From NCBI GenBank assembly GCA_014905825.1, contig JACGCN010000013.1, positions 1,054,001 through 1,118,000 on the forward strand: 64,000 bases of DNA. Reading direction: 5' to 3'. Under the pieces are notes generated by a model, which was not told the origin of the DNA, made no database searches, and saw nothing but the letters and a program-made list of their open reading frames with translations. The stretch is from Lyophyllum atratum. Taxonomy: Eukaryota > Basidiomycota > Agaricomycetes > Agaricales > Lyophyllaceae. Both the position numbers and the translations under genes were made by a program. Of this stretch, positions 23,968-37,765 are shown piece by piece (the stretch's first letter is position 1; every line of letters begins with the position of its first letter).

Positions 23968-25565
23968 ATGCTTCCCGAAACGCTCATATGCCTGCTTAGC
24001 GCTGGGATAGTACTTGCCCAGGCGAGACAAGGGCTCCCTCTGAACTCGAATTCAGCATTTTCTCCTTCCACGGCTCCAAATCCGCCGGTGTTTTCCTTGC
24101 CAACATCCGCCAATTTAACGATAACTGTGGCTCTATGCTCAGTAACGAACTCTTCTCCGAGATTCTTCGTCACGAATAGCACTATCGCTGGCGTACCTGG
24201 TCAGGGAGGCGGGAAAGATGTTTTCGAGATTGCGGTGGGGGATGGGCATGGGAATTGGACGGGCACTTTTACGGAGGGTGGTGTATTGGCGGTGGAGAAC
24301 ATTGGTCGGACGTCATTCGAATTGGGTATCTCAGACCAAGGTATGTTCCTGCCCTTCAGACGAATGCTGAGATGCCAAAGGACCTCGTAGATGCCATACA
24401 CGAAGTGCTTCCAAGTTCAGATCTACCGCTGCTTGGCGACACGACGTCCAACCAGGCTCTCATTTTTTCTCCAGCGTTCGGCGTTAAACTGGACCCTAAG
24501 CCTGTATACCCCAACTATACCCTACCGTCTGCCAACTCTTCCCAGTCGTTACCGCCAGCGGGGTTCCCGAACTTCACGCTTATCCTCTCCCCGACCTCGT
24601 CTTCCTCCCCTTTGACGACTCTGCCGCAAACGGGGTGCTTGCTATCGTCTCAAAAGTCGACCGGTACAGTGGCCAGCCAAAACCTATGGCTCAGGGATCC
24701 TAAAGGGTGGAGAACGCAATGGCTAATGGAGGGGCTCACACCTGCCACGAACTATACGGCCTACGTCGTGCAAGATCGTACTAAAGTCAGTGGTCCCATA
24801 TACTTCGTCACAAAATCAGGTATGTCCACAATTTCGCCTCCTCTGAGGCATCCAAGGAGTTAATCCACGATGGTGTTAGCGTCCTTCGCATGTCCCCTGG
24901 TATTCAATCTACCATACTGCCCAAACGTCGCATATACCGTCCCACTACCCCAACCGCCCGCAACATCCGGATCCAACGCTTACACCGCCGCCAACCTCCC
25001 CGAACGGATAACAACACCCCTCCTCTCCTATCTCACGAACTTCACAACAACCCTAACCACCTTCGCATGCGGGCGCGACTGGTACTCCCCCATCGTCGGG
25101 TGCGACGACTGTCAGCGCGAATACCGCAAATGGCTCTGCACCATCACCTTCACGCGATGCGGCGAACCCAGCCCCTCCAATCCAGGCAGCCACACCACCT
25201 CCCCCCCAGCCCCCGACGCCACAGGCCTAAGCGCCCTCCAACCCAAAGACCCCTCCAACCCCTCCTTGCCGCAAAAGGTGTTCTCCGCGCTCCTCCCGCA
25301 ACCGAGCGATACGGCTGCGGCAAGGAGCCCGACGCTTCCGGGGATGGGAGGAGCGTATGAGATGTTGCTGCCGTGTTTGGAGGTGTGTACTGCGGTGGAT
25401 AGGGCGTGTCCGAGTTTGGTGGGGTTTACGTGTCCGACGGTGCAGTTTAATGCTGCGGCGAGCTATGGGGTGGGGTATATTGATAGTGCGGATGGGGATG
25501 AAGCGCAAGGTGCGACTGGGGGGGCGCAGGATAGGTGGGGGAATATATGGTGCAATGGAAGCTAG
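23968..25565 (+). CDS. MID1: Mid1-type stretch-activated calcium channel regulatory subunit
   Basis: The start at 23968 gives MLPETLICLLSAGIVLAQAR, a signal peptide. Two introns of 50-65 nt (about 24342-24390 and 24820-24878) are removed. The N-terminal half is rich in N-glycosylation sequons (for example NLTITV, NSSPRF, NYTLPS, NFTLIL). LPLLGDTTSNQALIFSPAFG and NYTAYVVQDR match the Mid1 family. The C-terminal half is the conserved Cys-rich domain: ASFACPLVFNLPYCPNVAYT, FACGRDWYSPIVGCDDCQRE, YRKWLCTITFTRCGEP, MLLPCLEVCTAVDRACPSLV, FTCP and RWGNIWCNGS at the end. In yeast Mid1 partners Cch1 in plasma-membrane calcium entry during stress and mating. The conserved residues and length look complete. 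Confidence 0.9.
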
Positions 25566-26249
25566 AACATTGTAGACGCGTGCAACTACCTTAGACTTAT
25601 TTTCGCCTCTGATGTGAAAGGGGAGGGTGCTGTATTGTTGGATTGTCACTATCTGGAACAAAAGAGTCCTGTCTCGTTTGAGATACATGGCCAGTGACGT
25701 TCGGGCAAGCGTAAGTCACTCGGGGTCCTGGAAGCTACATTGTCAAGAAGTCCTCGTACATTCGTTGCTTCAGGAAAGCTCATGCATTTCCATTTCTCGT
25801 CAATAACTTTCACCTCAAACTACATTGACTGTCCAGTGCTGGTGACCAATCCACGGGTTCGACGGAAACCAAAAACTCGTGGCGTCGATCCTGCTCGATC
25901 GTCATTGACTGTCATTCAAGCAGCTGAGGATCGATTAAGAGCTCCTTGCTACAACGTAGCATATCATTTGACCCCCCAACAACGCAGTACCCAACCGCAC
26001 CCCCGCAGTACTCTACAGTCCATACTACCCAAGCAAAAGCACCACCAACACCCCCCACCCTTAAAAAGCTCCAAAACAAAAGCCTAACCACGAAGAAGAA
26101 AAAAAGGTATAATGAAAAACAGAACACCACAAACTCGTGCCCGCCCGCCCAGACCCTACTCCCCTACTACCATCCCAGTCCCTAGTAGCGAGCGGTTCTT
26201 GGCCCCGCGTTCGGTCACACCAACGTTTCCGCTAAGATTGTGGTTATGC
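25566..26249. other. Intergenic, convergent spacer of Mid1 and glycogen synthase
   Basis: No gene recognised. A C/A-rich tract (about 25970-26060, many CCA/CAC/CCC words) is followed by an A-rich run (about 26088-26125). Both are low-complexity and generate long but meaningless open frames on either strand. Confidence 0.5.
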
Positions 26250-28970
26250 TCATGCGGCGGCGGGTGTAGCAACGGGAGTTTCTTCGTCGTTGACCTGGGA
26301 GAGCGCGGCGTCGGCCTGTTGCAGATCGCGCTCGCTGAGGCTCTTGAATGCACCGCCACCGGGCGTGCTCGCGCCGCTGATGACCGACCCCGAGCGCGAG
26401 CGTACCTTCATCACCAACGGGCTGACCAAACCCACCAACATCAGCACAATCTCACCCAATCACAAGGAAGAATGAGATCACGCACAACGGATACGAGTCC
26501 TCCTCATCCTCACGCGCAGGCCACTGATACCCACGATAATCGCTCGTCCGAAGTCCCTGCATCTGCAACGTTGACACTCGCACGTCAGCCACCTTATTCA
26601 CATGTACACTCCCCCCCTTCCCCGCCCCCGCCCCCGCCCCCTGCTCCGCCCCCACCCGCCAGAACACCGACCCCGCCAAAGACACAAAATCAGGAACACC
26701 ACCTACCTCCTCCGTCAGCGTCCCCATATCCCCCGGCGTCGCCGCCCCGCGCAACCTTGGGCTCGGCGGCATGCTCCCCAGACTCGCGCGGTCGACGCCT
26801 CCGCCAAAGTACGCGCCGTCCTCCTCGTCCCACGCCGCACTCACCTCGCCTACCCCGTCGGGATGGTAGAAGGCGTCGGGGTAGGCGCGCCGCAGGGCGA
26901 GTTGCCGGGCTTTGCTGTATTCGACGCCGAGGTTCTTCCAGTCGAGGAGGGGCGAGAGGCGCTCGACGCGGTTGCGCTGGTTGATGCGCTGGCGTCGGGT
27001 TTTCATGCAGAAGCCGAACATGTCGCTGGTGAGGGCGTTGACGGAGTCTTCGACGGATTGGGAGCGCCGGTCGACGATGTAGCAGCCTTCGTCTTGGGGG
27101 CGCTCGATGAGGTCTTGCATGAAGCAGCCGAAGCCGGAGAGGTTGGTGGTTATTGAGGGGATGCCCATCTGGTGGGTGGGGGGTTTGTCTGTGGTCTATA
27201 GTGAAGAGGGAGGCTGGAGAGAGAGACGTACCACTGTACATTCTGCAGGAGTGTATCCCCATGGTTCGTAGTAACTGGGGAACACGCCAAGATGGCAGCC
27301 TCGGACGAACTCTTCATAGTCGAGGCCTAGGATCGGGTTGTTGGAGTTGAGAAAGTCCGGGTGGAAGACGATCTTGACGCGGTCCGACGCGTCGTTGAAT
27401 AGGCGCACGCGTCGGATCTGGTTTAGGATCGGGTCGTTGGAGTCGTCCGCCATGTTATGTGTCGTTATGGGCGGAAGCGAGTTGCGCTTGAGAGCGAAAA
27501 TCCGCCGTTTGAGGAGGATGAGGTCTTCGGACGAGAGAAGGGTCTCTGGGAGTGGAGTGGGGGTGGCATCACTAGAGGTAAGTGTTTGTTAGAGGAAGTA
27601 GCGAAAGGGTGAACAGTGACACGAACCCGTGCACCCGTGCTGCATGGTCGAACAGGCGCTCACCGACGCGTTGCTGGATCTCGGTGACTGCATCGCGGAG
27701 CTGCTTGGTCACAGCCTGTCCCTTGAGAGCCTCGATAGTATACGAGTGGGTCGCGGCGGGCATGATGATGAACGCGACGACCGTCACGGTTGAGCCCGCC
27801 TTTTGCAGGCGGTGATTTAGACGCGCGAGCGATTCGATGAACATGTCAACACCCTTGTTGCGGTACTCGTACCGACCTGCGGTGAACATCTAGACAAAAG
27901 CACTCAGGGATTGGACTTGGGGCAGAAGCGGGGATGATTACGCACGTATAGGGTATTATCGAGGTCAAAGTCGTAATGGCCGTAGAAATGACCGCGCACA
28001 AACTCGTTAATCTTTTCCTTGCTCCGCGAGTGCAGATTCTGGAATTCGTGCATGGCCTGGAATTTGACGACGTTGAGGCCGTTGGGCAGGACACCATCAG
28101 GTTTGCGTTTGAGGAGGTGCTCGCTTTCGTATGCGGTGATGTGGGATACGGTGGTGAAAACATCGGCACAGTGGGTGGCGGAACGCTCGATGCAGTAGCG
28201 GTGGTAGATACCGCGTTTACCTGCTTCGTGATCAACATCAAAGTACTGCAGGTTGTTGTAAAAATCAACGGAGCCGGCGCAGAGGTAGCGACCGAGGAGG
28301 GTGGCGTGGGTGGTGAAGACGGTGGTGACGTCTATGTGACGCTTGCGGCACAGGGGTATGGCGACACCGGCTTGCCACTCGTGGAAATGGGCGACGACGG
28401 CGGTGGTCAATTGACGTGCGACGTACTGGGGAAAGTCAGCTAATGCACGTGAGAGAGTTGGGGAAGACGGACGTCGCCGAGGAACCAGGCTACGAGGTAG
28501 CCAAAGACGATGGACTCGTTGGTCTCGTGGTCGTTTGGCGGGCTGGGGATGCCGGCTAGATTCCAGAGATCACCTTTCCATTCATCAAGGCGGGAGTACT
28601 GGGAGCCCGTGTCGAAGAGCAGGACGTGGGGATTGCCCTCGATAAGCCATCGACCATAGAGTGCCTTGACCCCCTGAGCGCGCATGGACTCGAGGGTGGC
28701 GGCGAGATGGGGATCGGTGGGCTCGGAGGGCTCGACCTCCATGGGGGCAGTCTTGTAGGACAGGGGCCCGATGAGGCAGTATCTGTCACCAAACTCGGAG
28801 ACGGTAACAGGGACCTTGGTTTTAATGACGGTGTAGATGCCGCCGACCTTGTTGGCTACCTCCCAGGCGCACTCGAAGAGCAGGGGGCGGGATACATCGC
28901 GAGGGGGCGCAGAGGGATCAGCAGCGTGCTCGGGGTCGGACAACGGCGGCGGCGGCTGCGGGGGCGCCAT
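26250..28970 (-). CDS. GSY: Glycogen [starch] synthase (GT3 family)
   Basis: The enzyme extends alpha-1,4-glucan from UDP-glucose on a glycogenin primer in the cytosol. After a short Pro-rich N-terminus, [20 protein letters not shown] carries the [11 protein letters not shown]-glucose-binding motif. [100 protein letters not shown] and [20 protein letters not shown] are diagnostic of eukaryotic GT3 enzymes. The C-terminal [20 protein letters not shown] is the conserved Arg-rich, glucose-6-phosphate-sensing helix. A last intron (about 26418-26478) joins EDEEDSYPF to [20 protein letters not shown], adding a Ser-rich tail with phosphorylation-type sites and moving the stop to 26250. Six or so introns, all in frame. 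The next gene upstream ends only 68 bp before this start. Confidence 0.95.
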
Positions 28971-29038
28971 TCGTTCAACTTCTGAACGTACAGGGCCAAA
29001 ATCTTTGCATGTTGCGTATTAAAAGCACGATCAAACAA

Positions 29039-29994
29039 CTATGACGTCATCCACCCAACCACCCCCGCCGTCACCAAACTCGACACCAGATTCACCTGGT
29101 TGTTCGTCAGCACGTCCCACCCGCTCACCACAGAGCCCGTCGTCGTGCTCCCGTCCTGCAGCACCACCCCACGCTCCTTCGAGAATCGCGTCCGCTGCAC
29201 CGTCGCCCCCAGCAGCGAATCCACCAAGCTCCCAAAGCCCCCTGAGAACGCTCCCCAGGCCACGAGGCGCCCAATCACTCCACTCGAACAAGCCCCATTC
29301 TCCAACAGCATACACACACCCATCACGAGCCCTATGATCGCGCCTCCAGCCACGGAACACGCCGTTCCCCACACCGTCATCCCTCCATTGGTCCCCGGCG
29401 GCACCTCCTTGAGCGTCGTCACCAGCCGCGGCCTGCGCTTGCTCAGGATCCCCAGCTCAGATGCGAGCGTGTCCCCCAGGCAGCACCCAAAGTGTCCCAA
29501 CGCTGCGAACAGAAGCTCCCTGTGCCCGGCGTCCACCGCACACCACGCCTCCGGTCTGTATTCCCTTCCACCAAGTTGAAAGGCTCCGAGAACGGACGCA
29601 TGGATGCTCCCTGGTACGTGGATAGCGTTCCACAGCGTCGCTGCAATCACTGCCCAGCAGCTGTTGCACAGAACCTGCCACCCGGTCCGGTACCCCGCAT
29701 CCACGTACCCCCCCTCCAGCCGCGCCTTCTGCTCTTTGCCGTCTGGAATTCGAACTCGTGTCAGCACCGGTTCGTCAGACTCAGAGATAGGGGGCACCGC
29801 TCACGTTTGGTGGCCCGGCTTCCAATCAAATAGAATACGATAAGCGCGACGCCAAACACCCGCAGCCCTCCGGCCATGGTGAGCACCCCCACGACGAAGG
29901 CGGTGAACGCCCCGGTCGGCGAGAGAGACTTTTTACGCAGGCCGTGTAGGCTTAGGAGCGACGCGAAGGACACTGCCAGGACGAGGTCGTTCAT
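29039..29994 (-). CDS. DUF92/TMEM19-family integral membrane protein
   Basis: Two exons are joined by a 61-nt intron near 29740-29800, giving GSRATK/HGKEQKARLEGGY, a conserved DUF92 junction. The protein starts MNDLVLAVSFASLLSLHGLR, and RKKSLSPTGAFTAFVVGVLT is the family's hallmark. Later segments include GYRTGWQVLCNSCWAVIAAT, LGHFGCCLGDTLASELGILS (with the conserved DTLASE), VPPGTNGGMTVWGTACSVAG and GAFSGGFGSLVDSLLGATVQ. About six hydrophobic helices are predicted. Plant members (VTE5/VTE6 relatives) act on phytol phosphates; the fungal and animal TMEM19 branch has no firmly established role. It lies upstream of glycogen synthase on the same strand. The family call is secure, the function is not. 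Confidence 0.9.
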
Positions 29995-30149
29995 GGTTGC
30001 GGTCGAGGGATGAGTCCGACCGGCGCTTAATTTGGAACGCGTTTTGATCGCAGATCCACGTGGATTCCGAATCTGTCGGGCTTGCCAGATTCGGACTCTC
30101 AGTGACTCTGAGCCGGCACCACCGCATCGGAAGGTTTTCTATACATGGC

Positions 30150-30865
30150 AGCAGCTCCTACTTCTCTCCCGCTCGCTTGTCCATCATGAGCAATCAGGCC
30201 CACACGAACTGACCCTACGCCAGAGAAAGTCGCATCTAGACCACTCAGACTGGCTCAGGAGACACGGCGGAACTGGATTGCATACGGTCTTAGAGGCCTT
30301 CATGGAGCACGCACCGTCTGAGCATGGGCAACACGCAGGCGGATCCGACCGATCTGGGTCTAGCAATGACTTCTTTGCTTCCCCGTCGGTCGTCCTTGAC
30401 CGCTTGTAACTCTGCACTCACCGACGACAGTGGAACAAGACCCTCAAGCAATGGATTAAAGCAATGGGATCGAGCACGGTCCTACCTCAGTCGTTCCCAC
30501 CTTACCCCTTCATCCAAGAAGGCTAGGACAGAGTCTCCCCCACAATGCCGTACATACCCGGAGGCGCCTACCCTCGCTATGGACCTCCTTGCTGGAAACC
30601 GAGTCGCCATGGAGTAGTTGCAATTTTGGAGGGTGAGATTCTGTGCCAAAGTTCATCTCCCCAATATGAGCCTCAAGAACCCCGAGCTTGGGAAGTTTTG
30701 GATCCACATTTATTGCATCCTCTCAGGCTTATGTACGCCGTTACACGCGCGACATGGAAGACGTTGACCCTCCGAGCCCGAAGTTACTGGCGTTGCACCA
30801 CGCCATCGCGCAGGTGATATATATTATATACGTTTATGCGGCGCGTGACGTCGACTCGGTATTCT
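30150..30865 (+). pseudogene. Decayed HNH-2 gene (relative of 39866-41211)
   Basis: This stretch resembles the intact HNH-2 gene in two places. HLDHSDWLRRHGGTGLHTVL continuing into MEHAPSEHGQ matches PLDNPPWLAENGSRGFHAVL and MEHAPSENGK of exon 1. MEDVDPPSPKLLALHHAIAQ matches the C-terminal DIELPDPELVGLHHALAR. In between I could not find the HNH core, and stops and frame changes interrupt every reading (for example the in-frame TAA at about 30455). The C-terminal motif runs into a TATATAT-rich stretch. It lies upstream of, and converges on, the DUF6533 gene at 31230-32941, the same arrangement as the other two HNH-2 copies. The decay is seen in the sequence; descent from a full gene is inferred. 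Confidence 0.7.
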
Positions 30866-31229
30866 AGCGACAAGAATCGCGTGGCTGGTCAATACGTTTG
30901 AAGGACCCTTCAACGGCTCGAATATGCAGTGTCGGGGGACTCTATCTCTGTAGGGAGTTTGATTGTGTCCGACAACTGATTGATTGTATACAAGGATGCG
31001 TATCAGCATTCCCGAGCTGGGTGCGGACTACGCTGCAAGATATTCGATGTAATCAGCTAGTCTACATCCTCGCAAGGTCTTAGCCATCTCTCCAAGATAG
31101 CCATCTCTCCGAGAGTCCGAAGACTTCAGCACTTTGCCTTCATTCGTCGTGTCCGCGCTGTGTTCTCGAACACGGCTGCACCAATCCCCCTTGCCAATCC
31201 ACCAACAAATGCTTACAGAAGGCAGCCCT
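30866..31229. other. Spacer between the HNH-2 relic and DUF6533 copy 1
   Basis: No coding feature recognised. It corresponds in position to the 80-100 bp spacers at the two other HNH-2/DUF6533 junctions but is longer. Confidence 0.4.
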
Positions 31230-32941
31230 CTACCTTCGTAGCTCACGGTGAAGTAGTACCGACAAGGGTGTTTCACCAACATCACGTTGCTCATGAACGG
31301 TGTCGTCGACCTCGTCTTCCTGGAGCTCCGGAACAACGGTGGTAAAGAATTCTGACAATGTCACCCCTTCCATATGATTGATTCTCGATGGCGATGAGTT
31401 GCTGGGGTGTGTCAAATCCTTGTGACTGTGGATGTCCAGAATCACCCGATTGCAACAGATGGAATGCAGTACACGCTGGATACTGAAGAAAGAAAACCGT
31501 AAACTTTGAAGCTTCCTATACCAGAATTAGGAAAGATGAGGGGCTTACTTTACAAGGATTTCCTTGTGGTCCAACGACTACTCTCAGAGTATGTTATGAG
31601 TTTTCTGTGGAGCAGCGAGACAACTATACACACCCTGGCTTTGTAGAATACCGTAATATTCGATACTGTTACCACTGCGGCAACATCATTTAACAAATGG
31701 GTCCGTTGGTGATGTGGGAAGACGTACGGAGCATGTAGAAATAGAACCACATTCCTAGTTGGTCATTAGGCAGACGGCATAGGCAAGATGTCTTGGACCG
31801 GACTCACCATCTATGTAAAGCCGGGAAACCCACCGGGAACGTGAATCTCTGTGCTGAAAAGCTTTTATCATGGTGAGAACCAGAATGACTAGAAAAGTCA
31901 ACGACATGTGGGTATGGTAGACACTTAAATTTTGGGAGGGAAGGAGACGGACTGGTTTCCGACAACAGGACCTCCATATAGAACTTAGAAGTCGCCCGGT
32001 GGCTTCCCTTCAAAATCCTGCACCCGTATGGGAATGGATCCGTATCTTGAGGAGGGGGGCCAACTAGCGATGCATCATCCGCGGTGCTCAGTGGGTGGCG
32101 TGGCTGGACGCGAAGTCAAGAAGGTATTCATACATTGTAGTACCTGTGTTGCGTAAACCACGAGGAACACAAACGAGCCCGAGAGGACCTGATGGTAGTT
32201 GGAGCCCTGTCACCACTTGATGAACGACTGCAAGCCACGCCCACGCACCAATCCGAGGAAGCAGAGCCAGAAGAGCACTGTGCGCCGGAGATTCCAGATC
32301 GCATACGTGCGTAGCATGAGGATAACTGAAGCAGAAAGAAACGTTGATATGCCACCCGGTTTTGTTATTCATACGCGCCGACCTTCAGAAAGAAGAACAC
32401 CGAAGTGAAGAATTGCTGGGTAAGATGTGATTGGCGTGTGGCGTAGTAAGACCGAGGAAGGCTTACGACTCATAATGAGGTTGAGTGTACGACACGTCTA
32501 TTTGAGAGAAGATTCTTCAGTTTTACGGCGGCACCATCACAGCGAGACACACCTTGGGCGTAGGCAAACACATTATCACTTCAGAAATATCACAAACGGC
32601 GAAACAGCAAATATGAAACAGGAGATACGCACGGTACTTGAATGCGATACCCGTGTCAACGAAGGGCAAGTACCTATTCACCATGAAGAGTATACTTCCC
32701 GCATTCCGTGAATTTGACCAGATATACTTGACCTGGAAAAGCAGAGTTTGAGTTAATAGTCCGAAATGCGGCGCAGTCATTCATGCCTCGCGGTCGAGAG
32801 TACACAAAAAATCGTAAGTCTGAGTTATGCCATCAAATCAGCTCCATTCTATATACAGACAATGCCTACGAGGAAACGCACAAGGACGGTAGAGGCGACC
32901 AACATGAGATAGGCTTTATTAATGCGAGGTGGCTCATCTTT
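31230..32941 (-). CDS. DUF6533-domain multi-pass membrane protein, copy 1 (first exon unresolved)
   Basis: Many small exons assemble into the family pattern. KAYLMLVASTVL/TYDFLCTLDREVKYIWSNSR leads into SILFMVNRYLPFVDTGIAFK, the DUF6533 core. Then come a Cys-containing loop (LPTPKVCLAVM), AILHFGVLLSEGVILMLRTY, AIWNLRRTVLFWLCFLGLV, VGPPPQDTDPFPYGCRILKG, VILVLTMIKAFQHRDSRSRW and the cytosolic end FIQRVLHSICCNRVILDIHS. About seven helices are predicted. Joins work in phase, but the exon holding the start codon upstream of 32941 could not be fixed, and two joins use weak donors (one begins GC, near 32785). The family is widespread in Agaricomycetes, has a GPCR-like topology and no known function. 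Probably functional, though some decay cannot be excluded. Confidence 0.7.
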
Positions 32942-35790
<2,849 letters not shown>

Positions 35791-35965
35791 GGTTAGGATG
35801 GGAGGAGGGAGGAGGAAGGAGGAGGAGAACTTTGCTGCTACTTTAGTTTTGGTCGACTTTTATACAGCATCATGTGACTCATTTCACTCTATTCCCTGAC
35901 TTCGACTCTGACTCCGAGGGACTGACTCACGCGTCGCTGTACGTAGTTACTGAAATATTGGAATC
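35791..35965. promoter_or_regulatory. 175-bp divergent promoter of OTC and HNH-1A
   Basis: The start codons at 35790 (-) and 35966 (+) face away from each other with 175 bp between them, so core promoters and 5' UTRs must overlap. The sequence has an AATATT-rich segment near 35955 and GACTC/GAGTC words at 35876-35930. The dense TGACTC-like words (for example TGTGACTCA, CTGACTCAC) resemble the TGACTC sites of Gcn4/CPC1-type bZIP regulators of amino-acid synthesis. This is a visual match only. Confidence 0.4.
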
Positions 35966-37243
35966 ATGGCCAACGGTGAGATCCAAGTGTACGCGTCGTT
36001 CCCTCGCATTGTGGCGCCTGGTGCCGACCTCAATCTCGATGCCGACAATTGGCATTGGGTCCATTGCCTTACTCTCCCACTCAAGACCCTAGACCTACTT
36101 CAGTTCTCGCCCAGGCCCTTCAAGTGGGTCCGCTACGCCATTGGAACTGTCGTTGGAGCACAGGGTGACCTTTCTTCCAGTCGCGATACGCTCAATATTG
36201 TGGATTACAATGCTGGCCTCCCACCGGAGTCGACAACTTTATACTATCACACCGGCGACGACGAGAGGCGAAGAATGTTCCCGGTCGTTCCTAACGTTGG
36301 ACGCACAAGCCTCACCTCTAAGTCTAGCATTGCCACCACTCGGAGGGCCCAATTTCGTTCTGAGACTGCAATGCGGGATAGAAACCGATGCGTCTTCACA
36401 GGTATGAAAGATGCCTTCTGCGACGCTGTGCACCTCCTGGCCCGCAGCAAGGGCGATACTGTACTATGCTGCTCTTACTCTCATCTTGTCGTCGCTCACC
36501 ATTGCACTGGTGGCAGTACATTTCAACGTATACTCAGCGTCGCAGTCGAGACCCTGCCGGTGGCGACCTTGTGCAGGATATCGACAGCGTCCAAAACGGG
36601 CTCTTTCTCAACAAGCTCGCGCATGTCGGGGTGGGTGAGCACGTCGCGTTCCTACCAGTGGGTGCCGCTTGTATGACCCCTAATCGATGTCTGAACTGGC
36701 GTTGATAATCAGACGCCGAACTTTGCTATGGACACGGCCGACGTCGACCCCACGGCACCAGCAGGAGAGAACAGGTGTACAGCACATCTCTTCGAGCCTG
36801 GCGAACCAGCATTCTTCGGTGTCCTCAGCACAACCCCTTTTAGTAGTCCACTCCGCATTTCTGAGACTCCTGACTGGCCCCCGGCAATTCTCTTCGATGC
36901 CGTCTATGCTAGCACCGTTCTCCACCATTTTGGAACTCAGATGCTAAAAGATGTGCTCTTCGCGACTTGGAAAGACACCTTCTACCCCGGCGGGGTCAAG
37001 GATCAGTTACATGCAGAGCGCAACTCAATCACTGATGAACAGGCCCTTGCGCGTCAAGCACGCCGTTACGCTCGTGCTGGCCCCGACACCTTCGACATGC
37101 TCTTGGCTCTGCCGTATATCTTGGTGCCGCCGAATGAGCAACGGGCTATGTCCAGGGAAGCCAAGGAGAAGGCGGCAGCAGAGGAGCAGAGACGCGTGCA
37201 GGAGAAAGTGGACGCTTGGAATAGGCAAGTCGTCACTTCATAG
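35966..37243 (+). CDS. HNH nuclease-domain protein, HNH-1 family, copy A
   Basis: Three exons (35966-36460, 36517-36630, 36713-37243) give a 379-residue protein starting MANGEIQVYASFPRIVAPGA. The N-terminal domain (about 1-125) has a strand-rich pattern including LDADNWHWVHCLTLP. The HNH module follows: RDRNRCVFTGMKDAFCDAVH with HLLARSKGD, then DIDSVQNGLFLNKLAHVG. The likely HNH residues are the His of CDAVHLLA, the Asn of QNGLFLN and the His of KLAHV, all present in this copy. The C-terminal domain begins TPNFAMDTADVDPTAPAGEN and ends with a charged, coiled-coil-like helix (REAKEKAAAEEQRRVQEKVD). Proteins with this HNH layout are common and unexplained in Agaricomycetes. Two closely similar copies lie 5-9 kb downstream in inverse orientation. 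The fold is secure by motif; nuclease activity is not shown. Confidence 0.8.
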
Positions 37244-37765
37244 CTGGCGCGCAGTATCACTAGCCTGGTAGGATCCACGGAGGCGAGTCCCGACCGATGA
37301 TGAAGTCCCAACCCGCCACCGAAGGCAGGTTCGTGGCGGTCGTAACCTCGGCAGCGGTCCGAGTGTCGCAAGCGGTTGGCTGGCCCGCCGCCGGCGAGCC
37401 TCAACGTAACATGGATCTGCGGGTGAACGCCGAATTTTCGTCTGCGGGGCAGTGGGTAGTGGACGCACACCCCGGCGGCTTCCTCCGCCGTCCCATTCTT
37501 CGTCATGTCACATCCGTTCCGGAGGGGAGGAGGGCGCGGTGCTGTTGTGAAATAGAAAATAGCTTGTAAATGTAAACGAGGTCCAGTAGTACTGTTATAC
37601 ACAGAAGATAAAGAAAGCCGCTGGTATGGGGCAGCGAGGTAAGTGACTCTGATCACGAGTGAGGACTCGCGCCTCGCGCGTCGTCGAATAACACGGTGGT
37701 ATTAAGAATTATACATGGTATGATAGTCTAAGGGTATGCCAGGGATTCAAGTCCCACGCTTGAGT
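37244..37765. other. Intergenic, convergent spacer
   Basis: The first bases after the HNH-1A stop (AGCTGGCGCGCAGTATCACT) match the 3' flank of HNH-1B and HNH-1C, so shared flanking sequence extends past the stop codon. Nothing else recognised. Confidence 0.5.

Noticed and set aside
26602..27156. Long plus-strand frame in the glycogen synthase region
   Set aside because: Antisense to conserved glycogen synthase exons in GC-rich sequence; its composition (Arg/Pro/Ala-rich) is typical of a shadow frame.
37747..37765. Alternative, longer C-terminus of the GT69 gene ending at 37747
   Set aside because: It requires retaining a 47-nt sequence with good intron ends (gttcgt...gcag); the spliced end at 37766 gives a more family-like C-terminus. 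Not excluded by the sequence alone.
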